A stretch of 64,000 bases of DNA from Brumimicrobium sp. (lineage in GTDB: Bacteria; Bacteroidota; Bacteroidia; Flavobacteriales_D; Crocinitomicaceae). The position numbers and the translations under genes are program-made. Below, piece by piece: positions 45,178 to 52,779 of the stretch (position 1 is its first letter; each line of letters opens with the position of its first letter). The stretch is from NCBI GenBank assembly GCA_023957385.1, contig JAMLGZ010000001.1, forward strand, positions 496,001-560,000, read 5' to 3'. Under the pieces are notes generated by a model, which saw nothing but the letters and a program-made list of their open reading frames with translations, was not told where the DNA came from and did no database searches.

Positions 45178-46405
45178 AAAGCGTTTTATATACGTTTATA
45201 TACCGATTAACACCTTTTTTCAAGCTAAAATATTCTTCTGCACTTTGTCGTATCTGCTCGGCTTCAAATGTAGCCTTTGATATTTCTCTTATTTGCTGAA
45301 AGATGTCTGGTCTTTTGAAAGTATCTACTATAAAACCCACTTTAAATTGTTGGATGAGATAACTCGTGTCTCCCATGTCTCGGTTGCTAATGATAGGAAT
45401 CCCCATAGCAAGCATTTCTCCTAACTTAGTAGGAGAACTTGCAATTTTTGAATATTTTGGTTTTATAAAACATATTCCATAATCCGCTGCATGAGCATAT
45501 ATAGAAATATCCACCCTTTGAGCAAATTGAATAATGAAATCTTCTTCCTTCAATTCTAACGCAACAGCTTCATTTAAAATTTCTTCTTTACGATGTGGGG
45601 TGAGAAATAAGAACTTTGCGTCTGGATTATGAACTTTTAAGGCTTTAAAGAAGCGCAACATCTCAGGAAGCATATACCAAGTACCGAGGGAACCGATATA
45701 CAATAAAACGAATTGATCTTTTCTCAATCCTAAATTGAGTTTAGCTTGTGCTTTGGTTTCTATAGTATTCAGTTCAAACACATCAAAATCAGCAGTACAT
45801 GGGATTACTTCAATCTTATCTTTGGTAAGTTCGGTTATGTTCCATTTCAGCATTTCTTCCCTACCAGCGTATGTTAGGGAAATGATTTTATCGGCTTCTT
45901 GTAAAAATTGTTTTTCTTTCTTCTTAAAAAAGTTATATACTTTCTTGAAGATGGATTGCTGCATATCCCAAATCTCTCCGTCAACACGTTCATCTGCCCA
46001 AAAACCGCGCATATCAAATATAAATTTGATTTTCTTTTTACGTTTAAATCGAAGTCCTACCAATGCGGTAATATAACTTCTGCAATGAATGATTCCAAAA
46101 TGTTTTTTACGGTATATACTTCTTGCCTTGCAATACATCTTGGATAAATCAAAGAGTGTCGATAAGATAGGTGGTTTTCTTGTATAAAATAGAGGATGCC
46201 AATCTATTTGATAATTATTACAAATGTTTTGGATAATTGCTTTGTGCTTGTGATAAAGCTCTTTTTTTTCACATGAGATGAGCGAAATCTGATATCCCTC
46301 CTTGCTGAGTCCGGCTAAATATGGTAATACTTGACTCTGACCCAAAGGGTCTGTCATGCCATCATAAGAAAGATATAAAACTTGATTCTTGTTCACCTTT
46401 TTCAT
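45167..46405 (-). CDS. Glycosyltransferase family 4 protein
   Basis: This 412-residue protein has the two Rossmann-like halves of GT-B enzymes. The N-terminal half has LSYDGMTDPLGQSQVLPYL. The C-terminal half has LLYIGSLGTWYMLPEML near 236 and a donor-binding region around KIASSPTKLGEMLAMGIPII near 334, with the Glu of the EMLAMG loop. It transfers a nucleotide-activated sugar to a surface glycan, acceptor unknown. It has no signal peptide. A minus-7 box 5 nt before the ATG hints at a leaderless transcript. Confidence 0.85.
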   Translation of the reverse strand: MKKVNKNQVLYLSYDGMTDPLGQSQVLPYLAGLSKEGYQISLISCEKKELYHKHKAIIQNICNNYQIDWHPLFYTRKPPILSTLFDLSKMYCKARSIYRKKHFGIIHCRSYITALVGLRFKRKKKIKFIFDMRGFWADERVDGEIWDMQQSIFKKVYNFFKKKEKQFLQEADKIISLTYAGREEMLKWNITELTKDKIEVIPCTADFDVFELNTIETKAQAKLNLGLRKDQFVLLYIGSLGTWYMLPEMLRFFKALKVHNPDAKFLFLTPHRKEEILNEAVALELKEEDFIIQFAQRVDISIYAHAADYGICFIKPKYSKIASSPTKLGEMLAMGIPIISNRDMGDTSYLIQQFKVGFIVDTFKRPDIFQQIREISKATFEAEQIRQSAEEYFSLKKGVNRYINVYKTLSIH

Positions 46406-46410
46406 GGAGA

Positions 46411-46418
46411 CAAATGTA
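46411..46418 (-). promoter_or_regulatory. Candidate minus-7 box for the glycosyltransferase gene
   Basis: The minus-strand TACATTTG is an exact TAnnTTTG match 5 nt upstream of ATG 46405. Transcription would start at about the ATG. Confidence 0.45.
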
Positions 46419-46452
46419 GTAGATTTTATGTTTGATTCCCTTATTAAAGAAT

Positions 46453-47454
46453 CTATTCATCTTCTCCGTAAAGTAATTGCACAAAATCTTCTTTATCCAA
46501 AGCTCCAAAATAATCTTGGATATTTACATCTTTCAAAGCGGCTTGGATAGAGAATTTATCGTAAGGAACTCCTTTTAATTTTTCATTCAATTGTTCCACC
46601 GGATATTGACCAAAAAAGTCTCCAAATATATGTAGAGTTTCGATTCTACCTTTCTCAACAAAAATTCGTGCGTCAATAATCCCGACAGGATAGCGTTTAG
46701 TTCTTTGGATATTGAATTTTGGAGATCTACCATAATTCCAATCCCATGTATCGTATTTGGAATCACGTAATGCGTAAACACCGTTCCATTCTTCTGCTGT
46801 TAAGTGATATTTCTCAAAATTAGGTTCACCTTCAAATAAACCTTGAAGTAACATCTCCCTAAATTCATCCATCGTAAGTCGTTTTTTAAGAAAATCATTG
46901 ATGTTAGCCACACGGCTTCGCACAGACTTATGACCTTTAGATTCCAATTTACTGATTTTCACTTGAAGTGCATTATTGACCTCATCCAAGTCAGAATCAA
47001 GTAACAAAGTACCATGACTAATCATACGCCTACTGTTAGAAAATTGTGCTGTTCCCGATATCTTTTTTCCTTCGATTAAAATATCATTTCTACCAATCAG
47101 CTCAGCATCTAAACCTAAATTTGTTAAGGCGTCAATGACTGGTTTTGTAAACTGTTTGAAATTATGTAGTTTTTTGATGTCGTGATTAGTAATGAAACTA
47201 AAATTCAGATTACCCAAATCATGATAAACAGCACCTCCACCACTAATTCTTCTCACCACATAAATATTGTTATCCTCAATGTATTTCTGGTTCACTTCTT
47301 CAATAGTCACTTGATTTTTTCCAATTATAATAGAGGGTTGATTGATATAAAACAAGAGGTAATCGTTTTGTGCAGGAAAATTTCTCGCTACATATTCTTC
47401 CAAAGCTAAGTTGATACGAGGATCGTTACATCCTTCATTTTCAATAAAAATCAT
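46453..47454 (-). CDS. lplA: Lipoate-protein ligase
   Basis: This 333-residue protein has the LplA/LipB catalytic fold with NQVTIEEVNQKYIEDN, RRISGGGAVYHDLGNLNFSF (about 74-93) and GRNDILIEGKKISGTAQ with the lipoyl-AMP-binding Lys near 134. A C-terminal accessory domain follows. It attaches free lipoate to 2-oxoacid dehydrogenase and glycine-cleavage proteins. It stands alone between the glycosyltransferase and the divergent recQ gene. Confidence 0.92.
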   Translation of the reverse strand: MIFIENEGCNDPRINLALEEYVARNFPAQNDYLLFYINQPSIIIGKNQVTIEEVNQKYIEDNNIYVVRRISGGGAVYHDLGNLNFSFITNHDIKKLHNFKQFTKPVIDALTNLGLDAELIGRNDILIEGKKISGTAQFSNSRRMISHGTLLLDSDLDEVNNALQVKISKLESKGHKSVRSRVANINDFLKKRLTMDEFREMLLQGLFEGEPNFEKYHLTAEEWNGVYALRDSKYDTWDWNYGRSPKFNIQRTKRYPVGIIDARIFVEKGRIETLHIFGDFFGQYPVEQLNEKLKGVPYDKFSIQAALKDVNIQDYFGALDKEDFVQLLYGEDE

Positions 47455-47865
47455 ATATTCTTATTTTAACTTACAAAGTAATAGTTGTTTTTGATTAGAA
47501 CAAAGAAAAAAGGGACTTCTGTCAAATTATTACATATTCACTCCAATCTCTGCAGAAAACGCGAAGCACAAAAAGAAAATACGCTAAGTAGGTAAACTTA
47601 GTGTATTTTGCGGTTAACTTTATCTCATAATCAGAATCTATAAATTACATCTCATTTTAACTTATCCTACCAGAAATACAAATTATTGTTAAAATTTGTC
47701 GAATTGAAATAAAATTTGTAACTTCCAACTCGGTTAATCACTAAAAAAACTGGTTTCATCCTCGTATAATGGTCATACGGCTATTGTCTTTGATTATCAG
47801 TTCTAGATTGATTAATTTCGTGTTCATTATTTTTAAACATATCGAAAGAGATTAAAATTTTAACT
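47455..47865. other. 411-bp intergenic region between divergent lplA and recQ
   Basis: The stretch is AT-rich and has no credible coding frame. The one clear structure is a 14-bp inverted repeat at 47576-47589 and 47596-47609 (one G-T pair, 6-nt loop), described separately. Upstream of recQ there is only a near match to the minus-7 box (TAATTTCG at about 47812). Confidence 0.6.
47576..47609. repeat. Strong hairpin in the lplA-recQ divergent region
   Basis: The arms AAAATACGCTAAGT and ACTTAGTGTATTTT pair over 14 bp around the loop AGGTAA. A and T runs at the ends give it the look of a terminator, but both neighbouring genes point away from it, so it terminates no gene in view. It may be a relic of a lost gene, a small RNA terminator or a protein-binding palindrome. 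Confidence 0.6.
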
Positions 47866-50058
47866 ATGCCTGTGACAGAAGTTTCTGAACTAAATCAGTC
47901 TTTACGTAAATATTTTGGGTATGACCATTTTCGTGGAGATCAGGAAGACATTATAAAAAGTGTTTTAGATCGTAAAAATACTTTTGTAATTATGCCCACC
48001 GGTGGCGGTAAGTCGATGTGCTACCAATTACCGGCTCTTATCTCGGAAGGTACAGCAATAATTGTGTCTCCACTTATCGCTTTGATGAAAAATCAAGTAG
48101 ATGCTATTCGCAATGTGAGTGATAGCGATGCAATTGCACACGTACTCAATAGCTCTCTTACAAAAACTGAAATTAAGCAAGTGAAGGAAGATATCACTTC
48201 AGGAAAGACAAAACTCTTATATGTAGCTCCAGAATCACTTACCAAGCAGGCCAATATTGATTTTTTTACTTCTGTAAAGATTTCTTTCTTTGCTATTGAT
48301 GAAGCACACTGTATTTCTGAATGGGGCCATGATTTTAGACCGGAATATCGTCGTTTACGTGAAATATTTGAAGCAATTTCGGATGTTCCTATCATCGCAC
48401 TTACAGCAACTGCAACCCCAAAGGTTCAGCAAGATATTCAGAAAAACTTGAATATGCAGGATGCACAAGTCTTTAAAGCTTCTTTTAATCGCCCGAATCT
48501 GTATTATGAAGTACGCCCTAAAAAAGACATAGAAAAAGAAATTATTCGTTATATCCGCAACCATAAAGGTCAATCCGGTATCATTTATTGTTTATCTCGT
48601 AAGAAAGTGGAACAACTTTCAGAAGTTTTACGTGTAAACGGTATCAATGCACTAGGATATCATGCGGGAATGGATGCTAATACAAGAGCTATGCATCAAG
48701 ATATGTTTTTGATGGAAGAAGCTGATGTGATTGTTGCAACTATTGCTTTTGGAATGGGAATCGATAAACCAGATGTACGTTATGTTATCCATTATGATAT
48801 TCCAAAGTCTTTAGAGAGTTATTACCAAGAAACAGGTCGTGCGGGAAGAGATGGAGGTGTAGGTGAATGCATTGCTTTCTATTCATACAAAGATGTAGAA
48901 AAATTGGAAAAGTTCCTACAAGGAAAACCTGTTGCTGAGCAGGAAATTGGTCGTCAATTATTATTTGAAATTGTCTCCTATGCAGAAACTTCTATTTGCC
49001 GTAGGAAATATTTGCTTCATTATTTTGGTGAAGAATACGATGAGCATCAATGTACAGAGATGTGCGACAATTGTAAGACTCCAAAAGAAAGAACAGAAGG
49101 AAAAGAAGATGTGCTGAAACTTCTACACTCAGTTTCTGAATTGAAAGAAACGCAGCGCTCGGATTATATCTGTAACTTTCTGCATGGAGATCTTACTACA
49201 GAAATTGAATCATATAAACATGATCAATTGCCTCATTTTGCCTCTGGAACTGATAAAGAGAAAACCCATTGGAACGCCGTTGTAAGACAAACTCTTGTAG
49301 GAGGACTTATTTCTAAAGACATTGAATCTTATGGAATCTTGAAATTAACGGAGGCTGGTGCAGCATTCATGAAAAATCCGAAATCATTTACCTTAATTAA
49401 GGAACATGATTATTCTGCCAGCGAAGATGATGAGGATGTAGTGGTGTCTTCAGATATTAAAGATGCTTTTGATGAACCTCTATACCAAGCTTTACTCGAT
49501 TTGAGAAAGCAATTATCTAAAGAAAAAAATATTCCACCTTTCGTTATTTTTCAAGAGGCTAGCCTGAAAGATATGTGTTTCCAATATCCTATCACAGAAG
49601 AAGAAATGACTAATATTCAGGGGGTAGGACAAGGGAAGGCAAAGAGGTATGGAGCCCCTTTTATAGCGCTTATCCAAGAATATGTTGAAGAGAATGAGAT
49701 TGAAAGACCGCAAGATTTAGTGGTAAAGTCGCTGGTAAACAAATCAGGATTGAAAGTAAAACTAATTCAGAATATTGATAGAAAATTGCCATTGGAGGAT
49801 ATCGGAGCTTCACAAGGGAAAACACTTCAAGAAGTTATAGATGAGATAGAAGGTATTGTAAATTCGGGTACGCGGATCAATATCAATTATTATATTGATG
49901 AAATTCTAGATGAAGATACCCAAGACGAGATTTACGATTATTTCGCAGAAGCTGAAACAGATTCGATAGAAGATGCTTACAACGAATTTGACGGAGAATA
50001 TTCGGAAGAAGAATTGCGATTGATGCGTATTAAGTTTATGTCAGAAATGGCTAATTAA
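47866..50058 (+). CDS. recQ: ATP-dependent DNA helicase RecQ
   Basis: This 730-residue protein has SF2 helicase motifs: FVIMPTGGGKSMCYQLPAL near 42 (Walker A), DEAHCISEWGHDFRPEY near 145 (DEAH box and aromatic loop), SGIIYCLSRKKVE and QETGRAGRDGG. The RQC zinc site uses the cysteines of SICRRKYLLHYFG and CTEMCDNC. A C-terminal HRDC domain follows (about 535-610, QALLDLRKQLSKEKNIPPF). It unwinds recombination intermediates. The C-terminal tail beyond the HRDC domain is very acidic, as in other Bacteroidota RecQ1-type proteins. Confidence 0.95.
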   Translation: MPVTEVSELNQSLRKYFGYDHFRGDQEDIIKSVLDRKNTFVIMPTGGGKSMCYQLPALISEGTAIIVSPLIALMKNQVDAIRNVSDSDAIAHVLNSSLTKTEIKQVKEDITSGKTKLLYVAPESLTKQANIDFFTSVKISFFAIDEAHCISEWGHDFRPEYRRLREIFEAISDVPIIALTATATPKVQQDIQKNLNMQDAQVFKASFNRPNLYYEVRPKKDIEKEIIRYIRNHKGQSGIIYCLSRKKVEQLSEVLRVNGINALGYHAGMDANTRAMHQDMFLMEEADVIVATIAFGMGIDKPDVRYVIHYDIPKSLESYYQETGRAGRDGGVGECIAFYSYKDVEKLEKFLQGKPVAEQEIGRQLLFEIVSYAETSICRRKYLLHYFGEEYDEHQCTEMCDNCKTPKERTEGKEDVLKLLHSVSELKETQRSDYICNFLHGDLTTEIESYKHDQLPHFASGTDKEKTHWNAVVRQTLVGGLISKDIESYGILKLTEAGAAFMKNPKSFTLIKEHDYSASEDDEDVVVSSDIKDAFDEPLYQALLDLRKQLSKEKNIPPFVIFQEASLKDMCFQYPITEEEMTNIQGVGQGKAKRYGAPFIALIQEYVEENEIERPQDLVVKSLVNKSGLKVKLIQNIDRKLPLEDIGASQGKTLQEVIDEIEGIVNSGTRININYYIDEILDEDTQDEIYDYFAEAETDSIEDAYNEFDGEYSEEELRLMRIKFMSEMAN

Positions 50059-50076
50059 TCAAATATCCTTTTAGGT

Positions 50077-50847
50077 ATGCAATTCTACTACCTGTTAGAG
50101 ATGCAATATCTCGGATTTCGTTTTCATGGCTGGCAAACACAGCCAAATGTTAAAACTGTACAAGAAACTATCTTGAAAACACTACGTCATGTGTTGCCAG
50201 ATATAAAGTCAAAGATTATTGCTTCGGGCAGAACTGATGCAAAAGTATCTGTAGAGCATACTTACATTGAACTTTTCACAGACCAAGAGATGGAAGATTT
50301 GGAAGCATTTCTGCCATTGCTTAATAAAAATCTTCCTGCTGATATCAGAGCCCTTTCCATCCAACCAACGGATGCAAATTTTAATATTATCCTTGCACCT
50401 AAAATAAAGGAATATCATTATTTTTTTGCTTTTGGAGAGAAATTCCACCCTTTTTGTGCGCCTTATATGTGCAACATTATGGATAATCTAGACATAGAAC
50501 TCATGAAAGATGCAGCTAAAGCCTTTGAGGGAGAAAAGGATTTTTTCTCATACGCCTTTCGCCCCACTTCAACCACAAATACAAGGGGAGAAGTAATCTC
50601 ATGTGAAATTGTAGAAAACAATTTTTTTACGGCCTCCTTCTTTCCAAAGAAAAGTTATGTTATGAAAGTAAAAGGTAAAGGATTTAAACGCAATCAGATT
50701 CGCTTGATGATGGGGATGTTATTTGACCTCGGGAGAGGAAATACCATGTGGGATGATTTCCAAAAAACTTTAGATGGTTCAAACAAGATTACATTAATTA
50801 ACATCGCGCCTGCTTCCGGTTTACAATTATTTAAGGTCAATCTCTAA
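50077..50847 (+). CDS. truA: tRNA pseudouridine synthase A
   Basis: This 256-residue protein has the TruA pattern: YLLEMQYLGFRFHGWQTQP at the N-terminus, the catalytic Asp in ASGRTDAKVS (about residue 53), EYHYFFAFG and the closing region with FKRNQIRLMMGMLFDLGRG. It makes pseudouridine at tRNA positions 38-40. In the usual motif the residue after D is often A-G-V-H; here it is AKVSVEH, a mild divergence. The gene is 18 nt after recQ and probably co-transcribed. Confidence 0.92.
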   Translation: MQFYYLLEMQYLGFRFHGWQTQPNVKTVQETILKTLRHVLPDIKSKIIASGRTDAKVSVEHTYIELFTDQEMEDLEAFLPLLNKNLPADIRALSIQPTDANFNIILAPKIKEYHYFFAFGEKFHPFCAPYMCNIMDNLDIELMKDAAKAFEGEKDFFSYAFRPTSTTNTRGEVISCEIVENNFFTASFFPKKSYVMKVKGKGFKRNQIRLMMGMLFDLGRGNTMWDDFQKTLDGSNKITLINIAPASGLQLFKVNL

Positions 50848-50868
50848 AACATTTTTATCTTCGTTGTC

Positions 50869-51468
50869 GTGGAGATATTATCAAATATGCATCAAGGCAT
50901 ACAGCAAACCTCAGGAATAGAATGGGTTGCTGTACTTTTAAATCTATTGTATGTACTTCTCATTGCTAAAAAAATACGCTGGGGCTGGTGGAGTGCCTTT
51001 GTCAGTAGTATTCTTTTCACATATCTGTGTATTTCTACACAATTATATATCGAGTCGGCTCTTCAACTCTTTTACGTGGCTATGGCTTTGTATGGATGGT
51101 TTATTTGGAATGAAAACTCGCGAGAAGAACGTCTTATCCGAAAATGGTCTATCCAATCCCATGTTCTGAATATTGCAATAAGCAGTTTTGTAACATTATT
51201 ACTAGGATATATAATGTCAAAATTCACTGATCAAGCAAGTCCTTATTTGGATGCTTTTACGACAGTTTTTAGCTTAACAGCAACTTTTATGGCAGCAAAA
51301 CGGGTACTCGAAAACTGGTTATATTGGATAGTAATTGATACAGCAGCTATTTTCTTGTATGCCGGACGTGAACTTTATCTTGCAAGTTTGCAATATCTCA
51401 TCTTCACAATTATTGCTATTTTTGCCTACCTATCTTGGGTAAAAATGTATCAAAAACAAGTGGTGTGA
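50869..51468 (+). CDS. pnuC: Nicotinamide riboside transporter PnuC
   Basis: This 199-residue membrane protein has about seven helices and the PnuC signatures WGWWSAFVSSILF and YGWFIWNE near 75-82, with the late WVKMY end. It brings in nicotinamide riboside, which is trapped by phosphorylation. The start is GTG 50869 or ATG 50887 (MHQGIQQ); a near-consensus minus-7 box (TATCTTCG, 50856-50863) 5 nt before the GTG would favour either a leaderless GTG or the downstream ATG. The nadR-type kinase gene overlaps its stop by 4 nt (GTGA). Confidence 0.9.
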   Translation: MEILSNMHQGIQQTSGIEWVAVLLNLLYVLLIAKKIRWGWWSAFVSSILFTYLCISTQLYIESALQLFYVAMALYGWFIWNENSREERLIRKWSIQSHVLNIAISSFVTLLLGYIMSKFTDQASPYLDAFTTVFSLTATFMAAKRVLENWLYWIVIDTAAIFLYAGRELYLASLQYLIFTIIAIFAYLSWVKMYQKQVV

Positions 51469-51971
51469 AAATCGTGTTTACAGGTCCTGAAAGTTCAGGA
51501 AAAACTCAGTTATCTCAAGCAATTGCAAAACAATTTAATGCGCAATGGTTCCCTGAATACGCTCGGGAATATCTTCTAGCAAGAGGTGGGAAATATGATG
51601 TAGATGATATAGAAAAAATAGCGGTAGAACAAGATGACTTAAGAAGGTCTAATGAAGAATCTGGATTAAAAGTGTATGACACAGAAAATATCGTTTTTTA
51701 TATTTGGTCTCAGTTTAAATATCAACGCAGCTCTGAAACAATTGTAAAATTAATGACGGAACAGCAATTTGATTATTATTTTTTGTGTGACCCTACGGAT
51801 ATTCCATGGGAAGACGATCCACTTAGAGAACACCCCAACCAACGAGAAGAGCTATTTACACTGTATTTGGACCAATTACGCCTTCTAAATGTACCATTTA
51901 CTATTTTATCGGGCAACTTCAAAGAAAGAATGGATGTGGTTATAAAAGTTGTAGAAGGAATTTTGAAATAA
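51465..51971 (+). CDS. NadR-type ribosylnicotinamide kinase (AAA ATPase domain only)
   Basis: This 168-residue protein starts with GTG overlapping the pnuC stop. It has the P-loop FTGPESSGKTQLS at the N-terminus and WFPEYAREYLLARGG near 30-44, matching the C-terminal kinase domain of NadR. The adenylyltransferase and repressor domains of enteric NadR are absent. Together with PnuC it would phosphorylate incoming nicotinamide riboside to NMN, a two-gene salvage route to NAD. An earlier in-frame TTG at 51435 lies deep inside pnuC and is less likely. Confidence 0.88.
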   Translation: MKIVFTGPESSGKTQLSQAIAKQFNAQWFPEYAREYLLARGGKYDVDDIEKIAVEQDDLRRSNEESGLKVYDTENIVFYIWSQFKYQRSSETIVKLMTEQQFDYYFLCDPTDIPWEDDPLREHPNQREELFTLYLDQLRLLNVPFTILSGNFKERMDVVIKVVEGILK

Positions 51972-51995
51972 TCTGTAAGTTTTTGTTTTTTTAGC

Positions 51996-52003
51996 TACCT
52001 TTG
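51996..52003 (+). promoter_or_regulatory. Candidate minus-7 box for the 94-residue membrane protein gene
   Basis: TACCTTTG is an exact TAnnTTTG match, 5 nt upstream of ATG 52009. Transcription would start at about the ATG, giving a leaderless message. Confidence 0.45.
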
Positions 52004-52008
52004 CTTAT

Positions 52009-52293
52009 ATGAAAAAATGGGTTCCATATATTATTCTACTTATTCTATTTATTTTCTTATTTACAGGAAATATAGATGCGCAATGCTCACAATGTAAATT
52101 GATGGCGGAACAAGCAGGAGAACATCTAGACGATAGTATTTTAGATAAAAAGAATGGGAACAATATCAATTCAGCAATATTATATATTATGGTAGCTCCT
52201 TATCTCTTAATGGGAGTTTTAGCACTTGTTTTTAGAAAGCGAATTAAAACCTATTTTGTAGATAGAAAAAAGGCATCAACACCAGAAAATTAA
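52009..52293 (+). CDS. Small membrane protein with a periplasmic CxxC motif
   Basis: This 94-residue protein has a signal peptide or first helix at about 6-22, a CSQC motif right after it (Cys26, Cys29) and a second helix at about 55-75 followed by a basic tail. The CxxC would face the periplasm and could be redox-active or bind metal or haem; no CxxCH is present, so it is not a c-type cytochrome. I recognise no family. It is between nadR-type kinase and a convergent MerR regulator gene. Confidence 0.6.
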   Translation: MKKWVPYIILLILFIFLFTGNIDAQCSQCKLMAEQAGEHLDDSILDKKNGNNINSAILYIMVAPYLLMGVLALVFRKRIKTYFVDRKKASTPEN

Positions 52294-52300
52294 GATAGTT

Positions 52301-52648
52301 TTATTTTAAAGCTAATAAGCGTTCACGGATATTTTCGAGACGTTGAATAATGATTTTACGTTCAATGTCTTCCATACTTTCAGCAGGGGTATTGCTAGCT
52401 TCGCCCTGACGTAGAGCTTTTTTAGCACCTTCTAAAGTATATCCTTCCTTTTTCACTAATTCATAGATGTGTTGAATCTCCATGATGCTTTTAGGGGAGA
52501 AAAGTCGATTCCCCTTTTTATTTTTCTTAGGCTTGATGCTTGGAAATTCATTTTCCCAAAAACGTATTAAGGAAGTGTTAACATTAAACATATTAGCCAC
52601 TTCTCCGATGGTATAATACAATTTGGTAAGCTCAGCTTCTTGAATCAT
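52301..52648 (-). CDS. MerR-family transcriptional regulator
   Basis: This 115-residue protein has an N-terminal winged helix-turn-helix of MerR type (YYTIGEVANMFNVNTSLIRFWENEF, about 11-35, quoted in parts: YTIGEVANMF, LIRFWENEF). A short helical tail follows (EGYTLEGAKKALRQG). It lacks the metal-binding loop and effector domain of larger MerR proteins, so its signal is unknown. The usual role is promoter activation by DNA unwinding. Convergent with the small CxxC membrane protein. Confidence 0.88.
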   Translation of the reverse strand: MIQEAELTKLYYTIGEVANMFNVNTSLIRFWENEFPSIKPKKNKKGNRLFSPKSIMEIQHIYELVKKEGYTLEGAKKALRQGEASNTPAESMEDIERKIIIQRLENIRERLLALK

Positions 52649-52779
52649 TGCTTCAATTTAACATAGCTAAAGTAGTGAAAATTATTGAACATACACCTTT
52701 TAGAGAAAAAATATTGGAAGTTAACCTCAGAGATTGTTTGATTTTTATGGAAAAACTCCGTTTCTTTTACATTAGAGTA

